NCBI GenBank assembly: GCA_029264075.1
Contig: JARICQ010000068.1
Span: 1-6,242, forward strand
Source: Tissierellaceae bacterium
Lineage (GTDB): Bacteria > Bacillota > Clostridia > Tissierellales > Tissierellaceae
Direction of reading: 5' to 3'
Length of the DNA: 6,242 bases
The translations under genes and the position numbers were made by a program. The notes beneath the pieces are model-generated. The model had not been told where the DNA came from. It searched no databases and saw only the letters and a list, made by a program, of their open reading frames with translations. The stretch's first letter is position 1. Every line of letters starts with the position of its first letter. Positions 1 through 6,228 of the stretch are shown here, one piece after another.

Positions 1-1212
1 ACAGATCTACTGGCATCAACCATGTATGCAAAATCAAAAGATATGATAGTAGATGGAAATGCACCAGAACTATTTGGAAGAGAATTAGCAGCTCATATAG
101 TAGCAAGTGGAGGAAGATGCTCTTGCCACGAAACTACTACAAAAGCAGAAGCAGTAGAAAAACTAAGGCAAGGGGTCTACCTATTTATGAGAGAAGGTTC
201 AACCCAAAGAAATATGGCAGAATGTATACGTGCTGTAACTGAAGAGGGTATGGATTCAAGAAGATGTATACTTACCACAGATGATATGGTAGCAGCAGAC
301 TTAGAGACGGTAGGACATATGAATGAAATAGTTCGAAGAACTATAAAAGAAGGAGTCGACCCTGTAGAAGCTATTCAAATGGTCACCATAAACCCAGCCA
401 CCTATTTTGGAATGCATGATATAGGAGAATTAGCTCCTGGTAAGATGGCTGATATAGCAGTCATAGACGATTTACAAGAAATGACCATCGAAGGAGTATT
501 TTTAAATGGTAAACTAGTAGCTTCTCAAAGAGAACTATTAATAGATCTGCCAAAATATAGCTACCCTGATAGTGTAAAGAACTCCGTTAAAAGGGGTCCT
601 ATTTCAGAAGAGGAGCTTCAAATAAAAGCTGAGGGAAATACTGCTCTAGCCAGATGTATAGAAGCTATCCCAGATCAAAACCTAACAGGAAAGGCTGAGG
701 AGACACTAAAGGTTCAAAGAGGTCTAGTAGAAGCTGATGTATCTAAGGATACCCTACACATAGCCTGTGTAGAAAGATACGGTAGAACTGGGGAAGTCGG
801 AAAGGCATTTGTAAAGGGAATCGGACTCAAAGAGGGAGCATTTGCAGAGTCTGTAGCCCACGATACCCACAATATCCTAGTAGTAGGAGCAAATCTTAAG
901 GATATGGTAGTCGCTGTAAACAGGGTAATAGAGATGGGCGGAGGACTTGCAATAGCAAATAGAGGAAGAGTGATAGGAGATATGGCACTTCCAGTTGGAG
1001 GACTAATTACAGATGAATTAGATGGACATGAGGTAAGTGCTAAGATTGCAGAACTTGAAAATATTACAAGAAAAGACTTAGGAGCAAGCATACATGCACC
1101 ATTTATGCATCTATCATTCCTTGCACTTTCAACATCACCAGCATGGAAGATTACAGATAAGGGATTGGTTGATGTAAATAATTTTGAAATACTACCGCCA
1201 ATAGTAGACTAA
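1..1212 (+). CDS. ade: Adenine deaminase, C-terminal part (5' end outside the window)
   Basis: Adenine deaminase of the amidohydrolase superfamily converts adenine to hypoxanthine and ammonia in the cytoplasm, for purine salvage. The frame is open from base 1, upstream of the first ATG at 22, so the gene enters from the left; about 403 residues are visible of a family length near 570-600. The end of the metal-dependent barrel shows the conserved His of a CHETTT motif (His codon at 127), an MREGS motif, and LTTDD near 271-285 with the metal-binding Asp. Next comes the typical amidohydrolase closing segment NPATYFGMHDIGELAPGKMADI. The adenine deaminase C-terminal domain follows, with ERYGRTGEVGKAFVKGIG, VAHDTHNILVVGAN and KITDKGLVDV. 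The LALSTSP stretch replaces what I recall as LALPVIP in many homologues. No frameshift is seen. A strong terminator follows. The family call is secure; exact substrate range cannot be read from the sequence. Confidence 0.95.
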   Translation, partial: TDLLASTMYAKSKDMIVDGNAPELFGRELAAHIVASGGRCSCHETTTKAEAVEKLRQGVYLFMREGSTQRNMAECIRAVTEEGMDSRRCILTTDDMVAADLETVGHMNEIVRRTIKEGVDPVEAIQMVTINPATYFGMHDIGELAPGKMADIAVIDDLQEMTIEGVFLNGKLVASQRELLIDLPKYSYPDSVKNSVKRGPISEEELQIKAEGNTALARCIEAIPDQNLTGKAEETLKVQRGLVEADVSKDTLHIACVERYGRTGEVGKAFVKGIGLKEGAFAESVAHDTHNILVVGANLKDMVVAVNRVIEMGGGLAIANRGRVIGDMALPVGGLITDELDGHEVSAKIAELENITRKDLGASIHAPFMHLSFLALSTSPAWKITDKGLVDVNNFEILPPIVD

Positions 1213-1230
1213 AGCCTGGAGTTAATCAAG

Positions 1231-1265
1231 GGAAAAGCTAGGGATAGAAAACCCCTAGCTTTTTC
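1231..1265 (+). terminator. Rho-independent terminator of ade
   Basis: The arms AAAAGCTAGGG (1233-1243) and CCCTAGCTTTT (1253-1263) pair perfectly over 11 bp around a 9-base loop. The stem extends by a G-U and a G-C pair at its base, and the descending arm runs into five T (1260-1264). It starts 18 bases after the ade stop codon. Confidence 0.88.
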
Positions 1266-1302
1266 TTGGAACTTTTAGATTTAAATGTTATTTTTCATGC
1301 TT

Positions 1303-1331
1303 TTGTGATAGACTATAGTGTGAGATATAAA
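1303..1331 (+). promoter_or_regulatory. Probable sigma-A promoter of the DUF445 gene
   Basis: A -35-like TTGTGA (1303-1308) and a -10-like TATAAA (1326-1331) are separated by exactly 17 bases. They match 4 of 6 and 5 of 6 consensus positions. Transcription would start near 1338, giving a leader of about 20 bases. The position fits, just after the ade terminator, but the call rests on consensus matching in AT-rich DNA. Confidence 0.5.
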
Positions 1332-1358
1332 CAAAATTGAGAATAGAAGGATGATTAG

Positions 1359-2825
1359 ATGAGAATACTTATACCGATTTTGGTTGGAAGTCTAATAGGA
1401 TATATGACCAATTGGCTAGCGATAAAGATGCTATTTAAACCTCATTATAAAAAGAAAATATTTGGAATTTCTCTTCCATTTACACCGGGACTTATTCCAA
1501 AAGAGAGAATGAGGATAGCAGAAAACATAGGCAATGCTGTGGGTACCCACCTCTTATCTACAGATACAATAATAGAAGCCATGTCAAATAAGGAAAATGA
1601 AGAAAGAATAAAAGAGTGGATGATTGAAAAGATAGAAAACCTAAAAGAAAACGATACAAAGATCAATGACTATCTAGTAGAAAGACTAGGGGAAGAATAT
1701 AAGATAAGAAATAACAATGTAGGAGATAAGCTTTCAGGTTATCTAGTTGATTTTATTAGGAAGGAAAATGTTAAAAGTAGCTTGAAGTATATAATAGATG
1801 AGAGTATAGATAGATACGATACTAAAGAACTCTATCAAAAGATTGAAATGAAAGCCAAGGATTTTACTTTGGAATATAGGGATTCGGATGATTTTAGCTA
1901 TGAAGTAGAAAGCTTTTTAAAGTCTTTAATAGAAAAAGCTAAAAACAATGAAAAGACAATAGAAGAAATCATACCAGATGAGATTTTTTCCTCAATAGAT
2001 AAATATTTAAAAGAAAATAAAGATGAAATCGGGGATAAGATAAGAGATATATTTAAAGACGAAGAAGTAAAATCTAAAATCGAAGAGTCTATATCAAATA
2101 TAGTTTTTGATAGATCAAATAAAATTTTAATGGCCTTTGTCGGTCCCCATATAATCACAGAAAAAATAGTGGAGACAATAGAAAAGTATATAGAAAAAAG
2201 AGAAACTAATGAAGATATTATTGAGATTATTAGATTTTCCATAGCGAAGGCAAAATTACAAAAGCTTTCCAATGTAAGCACTAGCCTGAACAAAGTAATC
2301 GATGAAATTTCCCTGTCCAATATTTCTACAAAAATAATAGAACTAGTCTTTAAAGATGAAAATATTGATATTTCTATAAAAAGACTTTTAAATATTCTTA
2401 GAGAAAATGAAACACTTGCTAGAGAAATCTTGAAAGACAACATATGGAAGGAATTTGAAAAGATCATATCCTCAGATTACATGGAGGATAAGATAAGAGA
2501 TGCAGTAGAAGATGCTATAAATCTAATCTCTAATAAAAAGATTTCAGATATATTTACTCTAGTAAATGACAGTGTTATTTCAAATATATATGATTTCTTT
2601 AAAAAGATATTTAATAGACTTGCAAAATATGAACTTCCAAATATAATAGAGATGTTAAATGTATCTAAAATAGTAGAAGATAAAATAAATAGCTTTGAAA
2701 TTGATTACACTGAAAAACTGATACTAGACATTGCAAAAAAAGAATTAAACCAAATAACCAGACTAGGTGCCCTTCTTGGAGCAATCCTAGGACTCTTATC
2801 TCCATTTTTGCAAAATTTATACTAA
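1359..2825 (+). CDS. DUF445 (YheB-like) membrane-anchored protein
   Basis: The 488-residue protein starts with a hydrophobic segment (about 1-25) containing GYMTNWLAIKMLFKP. It is followed by FTPGLIPKERMRIAENIG (about 42-59); these two motifs are typical of DUF445/YheB proteins. A second hydrophobic segment (about 467-488, LGALLGAILGLLSPFLQ) closes the protein. The centre (about 75-460) is a long, Lys/Glu/Ile-rich, mostly helical region with no recognised catalytic motif, so a membrane-anchored helical rod or hairpin is likely. Bacillus YheB is shorter, around 380 residues from memory, so the centre is enlarged here. The biochemical function of the family is unknown; YheB has been linked only loosely to sporulation. 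The ATG at 1359 is supported by AGAAGGA at 1345-1351, seven bases upstream. The gene looks monocistronic: a terminator and promoter precede it, and 139 bases separate it from nrdJ. No clear terminator follows it. Confidence 0.88.
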   Translation: MRILIPILVGSLIGYMTNWLAIKMLFKPHYKKKIFGISLPFTPGLIPKERMRIAENIGNAVGTHLLSTDTIIEAMSNKENEERIKEWMIEKIENLKENDTKINDYLVERLGEEYKIRNNNVGDKLSGYLVDFIRKENVKSSLKYIIDESIDRYDTKELYQKIEMKAKDFTLEYRDSDDFSYEVESFLKSLIEKAKNNEKTIEEIIPDEIFSSIDKYLKENKDEIGDKIRDIFKDEEVKSKIEESISNIVFDRSNKILMAFVGPHIITEKIVETIEKYIEKRETNEDIIEIIRFSIAKAKLQKLSNVSTSLNKVIDEISLSNISTKIIELVFKDENIDISIKRLLNILRENETLAREILKDNIWKEFEKIISSDYMEDKIRDAVEDAINLISNKKISDIFTLVNDSVISNIYDFFKKIFNRLAKYELPNIIEMLNVSKIVEDKINSFEIDYTEKLILDIAKKELNQITRLGALLGAILGLLSPFLQNLY

Positions 2826-2876
2826 ATTAGCATATATATGTTAAATTAAATTAATATATAAAATCATTAAAATAAT

Positions 2877-2908
2877 AGATAGTATACCATATATATGGTA
2901 TACTATCT
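2877..2908. repeat. Perfect 32-bp palindrome, possible operator upstream of nrdJ
   Basis: The left arm AGATAGTATACCATAT (2877-2892) is the exact reverse complement of the right arm (2893-2908), with no spacer. The inner part CCATATATATGG (2887-2898) resembles the AT core of NrdR boxes, but its centre is T|A, one base out of phase with the consensus A|T centre, so the match is imperfect. No T-run follows, which argues against a terminator. Its centre lies 31 bp (about three helical turns) from that of the next palindrome. This suggests a dyad protein-binding site, either a diverged NrdR box or a site for another dimeric regulator. Confidence 0.6.
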
Positions 2909-2915
2909 TCACGAT

Positions 2916-2931
2916 ATACTATATATAGTAA
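2916..2931. promoter_or_regulatory. Predicted NrdR box
   Basis: The palindrome TACTATATATAGTA (2917-2930) contains CTATATATAG, which matches every core position of the NrdR consensus CwAtATaTwG. Over the full 16-bp consensus (acaCwAtATaTwGtgt, recalled from the literature) I count 13 matches. NrdR is the Zn-finger/ATP-cone repressor of ribonucleotide reductase genes, and its sites usually occur as tandem pairs about 30-33 bp apart. Here the site sits 34 bases before an RNR gene and 31 bp from the centre of the previous palindrome. No nrdR gene is in the window, so binding is inferred. Confidence 0.65.
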
Positions 2932-2964
2932 TTATAAATATTTGAGTAGGCTAGGGGGATTTGA

Positions 2965-5100
2965 ATGTTAAGAGTAGAAAAGAGAAATGGAGATATAGTT
3001 CCATTTGAAGCAGATAAGATTGCAGCAGCAGTATTGAAGGCTATGAATGAATCAGATATAGGTGAAGATGAGGATCTGGCAAAGGATGTTGGAGAAAAGG
3101 CCCAGGAAAAGTTTTCAGACCTAGAGACAGTCAATATAGAAAAAATCCAAGACTTTGTTGAGATAGCACTTATGATGACCAGACCAGAAGTAGCTAAGCT
3201 TTATATTATCTATAGGGATGAGAGAGCTAAGCTTAGGGAACAAGGATGGGTGATGAGTGATCTTCAAAGGGATATCTATGAGAAGAAGTATAGATATGAC
3301 AGCGAGAGTTTTGATGAATTTTTAAATAGGGTAAGTGGTGGAAATGCTCCAATCAAAAAAGCAATAAAGGACAAAAAATTCATGCCTGCAGGAAGAATAT
3401 TAGCAGGTCGAGGCTTAGACAAACTTGGTAGGAAGATTACACTTTCAAATTGCTATGTAATGCCAAAGGTGGAAGATAATATAGAATCTATATTTGATAC
3501 AGCAAAGTATCTTGCTAAGACCTACTCATATGGTGGGGGATGTGGACTAACACTATCCAAGCTAAGACCAAAGGGAGCCAGAGTAAATAATGCTGCTCAT
3601 ACTACTACTGGAGCTGTTAGTTTTATGGACCTGTTTTCAATGGTTACAGGGCTAATAGGTATGAGGGGTAGACGTGGTGCATTGATGCTAAATATGGACT
3701 GTGATCACCCAGATATAGAGGACTTTATAGATGTGAAAAACGACCTCTCAAAAGTAAACTTTGCAAATATTTCAGTAAATGTAAATGATGAATTTATGAA
3801 GGCTGTAGAAAATGATGAGGAATATACACTTTACTTCAAGGTAGAGTCTACAGGAGAAGAAATCATTAAAAAAATAAATGCAAGGGAACTCTTCCGTAAA
3901 CTGGCTTTAAACAACTGGAATATGGCAGAGCCGGGAATTCTTTACAAGAATAGAATAGATTCATGGAATCTGATGAGCGAAGACCCAGACTTTGAATTTG
4001 CAGGAGTAAACCCATGTGCAGAGGAAACTCTTCCAGCCTTTGGATCTTGTAATCTTGCATCAATTAATCTAAGCGAATTTGTAAAAAATCCATTTACAGA
4101 AAATGCAAAATTCGACTTTGATGGATTTAGAGAAATGGTTAAAAATGGAGTTATTTATTTAAATGAAATTTTAGATGAAAATATGAGTCTTCATCCTTTG
4201 GTCCAACAAAGAGAAATGTCTAGAGACCTAAGACAAATCGGCCTTGGAATAATGGGTCTAGCAGATATGTTTATCAAACTTGGAGTAGCATATGGTAGCG
4301 ATGAATCCTTAGAGTGGATCGATAGTATAGGACATGAGCTAGTGAATGAAGCATTGAGACAGTCAGCTCTTCTTGCAAAAGAAGAAGGCTACTTTCCAAA
4401 TTACAAAGAGGAAGCTGTCTTAAAGTCTCCATATCTTCTTCAAAATGTAGACCAAGATGTCATAGAACTTATAAAAGAACATGGTCTAAGAAATAGCCAG
4501 CTTTTAACTATAGCACCTACGGGAAGTATCTCTACATTGATTGGTTGTTCTAATGGTGTTGAACCAATATTCCAGATATCATACACTAGAAAATCAGAGT
4601 CCCTTCACAATGTAGATACTTATTACAAGGTCTTCACACAGATAGTTAAAGACTATATTGATAAAAACAACTTAAATACTGAAGATCCACTTCCAGATTT
4701 CTTTGTGACTACTGCAAACCTAAATTACAAAGATAGGATAGATGTACAGTCAGTATGGCAAAACTACATTGATGCAAGTATTTCATCTACTGTAAATGTA
4801 CCAAATGAATTTACTGTAGAAGATGTAGAAGAGCTATATATCTATGCATGGAAAAAAGGAATCAAAGGAATTACTATATATAGAGATGGATGTGCTAGGT
4901 CCGGAATTTTAATATCTGAAGATAGTTCAAAGAAAAGCAGATTAGACAAAATAGATGATCTCAAGCTAGAGCTAGACAAATTGGCAGCAGAACAATTAGT
5001 AGATGATCCAGATACCTGCCCTATGTGCGAGGGAAAACTGATGCATAGCGGTGGCTGTTCAGAATGTCAAGACTGCGGATATAGCCCTTGCTCATTCTAG
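2965..5100 (+). CDS. nrdJ: Adenosylcobalamin-dependent (class II) ribonucleotide reductase
   Basis: NrdJ reduces ribonucleotides to deoxyribonucleotides in the cytoplasm, using adenosylcobalamin to make the active-site thiyl radical, so it works with or without oxygen. The 711 residues begin with an ATP cone (about 3-90, VEKRNGDIVPFEADKI), the allosteric nucleotide site. The catalytic barrel shows C163 (LSNCYV) and C362 (GSCNL) as the redox pair, and N349-P-C351-A-E353 carrying the thiyl-radical Cys and the Asn/Glu of catalysis. It also has YGGGCGLTLSKLRPKGA, HPDIEDFI (248-255) and the phosphate-binding PTGSIS (518-523). The tail is a Cys-rich, zinc-ribbon-like region (C685, C688, C698, C701, C704, C709), typical of this family and probably needed to re-reduce the active site. 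No key residue is missing and the length is near normal for the compact NrdJ type. The ATG is preceded by AGGGGGA (2953-2959), five bases away. Predicted NrdR sites lie upstream. No accessory RNR gene (nrdB, nrdG) is adjacent, as expected for class II. Confidence 0.95.
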   Translation: MLRVEKRNGDIVPFEADKIAAAVLKAMNESDIGEDEDLAKDVGEKAQEKFSDLETVNIEKIQDFVEIALMMTRPEVAKLYIIYRDERAKLREQGWVMSDLQRDIYEKKYRYDSESFDEFLNRVSGGNAPIKKAIKDKKFMPAGRILAGRGLDKLGRKITLSNCYVMPKVEDNIESIFDTAKYLAKTYSYGGGCGLTLSKLRPKGARVNNAAHTTTGAVSFMDLFSMVTGLIGMRGRRGALMLNMDCDHPDIEDFIDVKNDLSKVNFANISVNVNDEFMKAVENDEEYTLYFKVESTGEEIIKKINARELFRKLALNNWNMAEPGILYKNRIDSWNLMSEDPDFEFAGVNPCAEETLPAFGSCNLASINLSEFVKNPFTENAKFDFDGFREMVKNGVIYLNEILDENMSLHPLVQQREMSRDLRQIGLGIMGLADMFIKLGVAYGSDESLEWIDSIGHELVNEALRQSALLAKEEGYFPNYKEEAVLKSPYLLQNVDQDVIELIKEHGLRNSQLLTIAPTGSISTLIGCSNGVEPIFQISYTRKSESLHNVDTYYKVFTQIVKDYIDKNNLNTEDPLPDFFVTTANLNYKDRIDVQSVWQNYIDASISSTVNVPNEFTVEDVEELYIYAWKKGIKGITIYRDGCARSGILISEDSSKKSRLDKIDDLKLELDKLAAEQLVDDPDTCPMCEGKLMHSGGCSECQDCGYSPCSF

Positions 5101-5177
5101 CAATATAACTAGTATAAAATTAAGACAAGATAAATTATATCTTGGAGAACTTCCTTGATTTAAGAGTCATATAAATT

Positions 5178-5224
5178 AAAAGATATAGGGATGGTGGTAA
5201 GTTTATCATCCCTATATCTTTTTT
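5178..5224. terminator. Terminator between convergent genes, probably bidirectional
   Basis: A perfect 16-bp stem pairs 5178-5193 (AAAAGATATAGGGATG) with 5207-5222 around a 13-base loop. On the plus strand the stem runs into six T (5219-5224), ending nrdJ transcripts 78 bases after its stop. On the minus strand the same stem ends in TTTT followed by AATTTAT, so it can plausibly also end the convergent gene whose stop is at 5257. A weaker 7-bp hairpin (CAAGATA/TATCTTG, 5126-5144) lies between nrdJ and this stem and has no T-run. Confidence 0.85.
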
Positions 5225-5256
5225 ATCTAAACATATTCTTTTATTTGTCCTAAAAT

Positions 5257-5919
5257 TTAAGTTTTGCTGTCTAATATAAGCCCAGATTTTCTTATGAAAT
5301 CATCTTCATATGAATATTCTAATTCACTTGGGTTTTCTTCCTTTATATCTATAAAACTAAGATAAAGTTTAACTATAAATTCTCTAAGTGGATTTAACAA
5401 TCTATCTAAATCATCCTTTGAATCCTTAATAGAATCTTTAAACTTAATCTTATCTATTTCGAGCTCCTTCTCCCTTATCCTGTAGATACCTATCTTATCT
5501 AGATGGAGAGAGTATTCAATCAATATATCTTTTATCTTAGAGATGTTTTCTCCACCCATTCTCTTATCCAAGTTTTCCAGGGCCAGAACAGTTTTATTAT
5601 ATTTGTTTATAAGATTATTTATATTTTCAAAATTTATATCATTATCATTTTCCATTGCATCTACTGCGTTCTTTAGATTTCTTTCGTTCCTGTAAAAATT
5701 AATATATTCTTTTTTAAGCTTTTCAAGTTTTTCGTAAAACTGGTCTGAGGCCATCAAGTGATTTGCAGAAGAGTAGGCAACTTCATTTTTCACTGGCGCG
5801 ACAGGCGTTACAGCATCGACACTAGATGCCTTTCCTACTACTATTCGATTTCTTTCGACAAAACTTGAATGTATTCTTTGAGCTCCTAAAGAATTACTAG
5901 TAGAAGAAACTTTTTTCAT
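5257..5919 (-). CDS. Hypothetical helix-rich cytoplasmic protein, 220 residues
   Basis: I do not recognise this family. The first 55 or so residues are Ser/Val/Ala-rich and probably unstructured, including SSVDAVTPVAPVKNEV. From about residue 57 the protein is strongly charged and heptad-like (KLEKLKKEYINFYRNERNLKNAVDAMEN, given here in outline), suggesting coiled coils or a helical bundle to about residue 195, then an acidic tail ending SGLILDSKT. There is no signal peptide, membrane segment, cysteine cluster or catalytic motif. The start chosen is the ATG at 5919: AGAGAGGTGA sits six to seven bases before it. The in-frame GTG at 5928, which would give 223 residues, is itself part of that ribosome binding site. 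The gene is convergent with nrdJ and divergent from the sigma-28-driven YjfB gene, so a motility or secretion-chaperone role is possible, but only from context. Confidence 0.75.
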   Translation of the reverse strand: MKKVSSTSNSLGAQRIHSSFVERNRIVVGKASSVDAVTPVAPVKNEVAYSSANHLMASDQFYEKLEKLKKEYINFYRNERNLKNAVDAMENDNDINFENINNLINKYNKTVLALENLDKRMGGENISKIKDILIEYSLHLDKIGIYRIREKELEIDKIKFKDSIKDSKDDLDRLLNPLREFIVKLYLSFIDIKEENPSELEYSYEDDFIRKSGLILDSKT

Positions 5920-5933
5920 TTTTTTCACCTCTC
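5920..5933 (-). promoter_or_regulatory. Ribosome binding site deciding the start of the minus-strand gene
   Basis: Read on the minus strand, AGAGAGGTGA is followed by a run of A and then the ATG at 5919. GAGGTGA is seven bases complementary to the 16S rRNA 3' end. If the GTG at 5928 were the start, it would have no spacer from this motif. Confidence 0.7.
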
Positions 5934-5940
5934 TATATAC

Positions 5941-5969
5941 TATATATAGGCTTAAAAGAGAAGTTTCAA
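5941..5969 (-). promoter_or_regulatory. Possible sigma-A promoter of the minus-strand hypothetical gene
   Basis: On the minus strand a TTGAAA -35 (5964-5969) matches 5 of 6 consensus positions. A TATATA -10 (5941-5946) follows after 17 bases and matches 4 of 6. A TATAGT -10 also exists at a 19-base spacing. This would give a leader of about 15 bases. The -35 is good, but the -10 is ambiguous because the DNA is a TA repeat. Confidence 0.4.
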
Positions 5970-5999
5970 ACTATTATTTTCTTTTTGAGAAAAACACGC

Positions 6000-6026
6000 T
6001 AAATATTTTAAGAAATAAGCCGATAG
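6000..6026 (+). promoter_or_regulatory. Sigma-28 (SigD/FliA) promoter of the YjfB-family gene
   Basis: TAAA (6000-6003), a 15-base spacer and GCCGATAG (6019-6026) match the SigD consensus TAAA-N15-GCCGATAA at every position but the last. Transcription would start near 6032, giving a leader of about 20 bases before the TTG start. SigD drives late flagellar, chemotaxis and motility genes, which agrees with the downstream gene family. Confidence 0.88.
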
Positions 6027-6051
6027 TATATATAGGAAGGGAGCTGATATT

Positions 6052-6228
6052 TTGGATATAGCAGCACTATCAATGGGCCTTAGTCAAATCAAAATAGCTC
6101 AAGAGGCTAGTGTATCTGTAATGAAGATGGCCATGGATACGGCAAAGAATAGGTCATCTGATCTAACAAAGATGATGGAGAAATCAGTAAATCCAAGCCT
6201 AGGAAAAAATATTGATATAAAACTTTAG
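6052..6228 (+). CDS. YjfB-family putative motility protein
   Basis: This 58-residue protein starts MDIAALSMGLSQIKIAQEASVSV in outline and continues with VMKMAMDTAK and a C-terminal NPSLGKNIDIKL. The opening, the small size and the helical Met/Ala/Ser-rich body are those of the YjfB family, a group named as putative motility proteins from their SigD regulation in Bacillus; the molecular role is unknown. It has no membrane segment or signal peptide. The start is TTG, supported by AAGGGAG at 6037-6043, eight bases upstream, and by family-like sequence directly after it. The next ATG (6073) would drop the conserved MDIAALS and lies too far from the ribosome binding site. A strong sigma-28 promoter precedes it. 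After the stop, AAGATAAGGATGA (6230-6242) may be the ribosome binding site of another gene just beyond the window. Confidence 0.85.
   Translation: MDIAALSMGLSQIKIAQEASVSVMKMAMDTAKNRSSDLTKMMEKSVNPSLGKNIDIKL

Larger units (their letters stand above)
2826..2964. promoter_or_regulatory. AT-rich regulatory gap upstream of nrdJ
   Basis: This 139-base gap has no ORF of note and no T-run hairpin. It holds three AT-rich palindromes: CATATATATG at 2831-2840, the 32-bp palindrome at 2877-2908 and the NrdR-like box at 2917-2930. A -10-like TATAAA lies at 2933-2938, directly after the last box. The only -35 candidate I see for it is TTCACG (2908-2913), at a long 19-base spacing, so the exact promoter is uncertain. 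If that -10 is used, the leader is about 20 bases and a protein on the boxes would block polymerase. No cobalamin-riboswitch B12 box was found, and the gap is too short for a full one. Confidence 0.5.

Noticed and set aside
714..1091. Minus-strand open frame of 125 residues opposite ade
   Set aside because: It lies entirely within the well-conserved adenine deaminase C-terminal domain on the other strand; low-complexity Ser/Pro/Thr composition marks it as a shadow.
1898..2467. Long minus-strand open frame of 189 residues opposite the DUF445 gene
   Set aside because: It is a Ser/Ile/Phe-rich shadow of the Lys/Glu/Ile-rich plus-strand gene, with no supported start region or family resemblance.
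2877..2908. The 32-bp palindrome as a terminator for the DUF445 gene
   Set aside because: The stem is AT-rich and is followed by TCAC rather than a T-run, so it is not a standard intrinsic terminator.
5126..5144. Small hairpin CAAGATA/TATCTTG after nrdJ as a first terminator or regulatory RNA
   Set aside because: The stem is only 7 AT-rich base pairs, lacks a T-run, and a far stronger terminator follows about 35 bases later.
5937..5950. ACTATATATAG resembling an NrdR box in the divergent region, with similar TA-rich text at 6022-6035
   Set aside because: The palindrome is only 10 bp (CTATATATAG), there is no correctly spaced partner and no nrd gene follows. The same string also occurs inside the nrdJ coding sequence near 4875, so it is expected by chance in this AT-rich DNA.
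5943..5950. Minus-strand GCCTATAT as a possible sigma-28 -10 for the hypothetical gene
   Set aside because: It deviates from GCCGATAA and the sequence 15 bases upstream is TTTG rather than TAAA, so a sigma-A-like reading is better.
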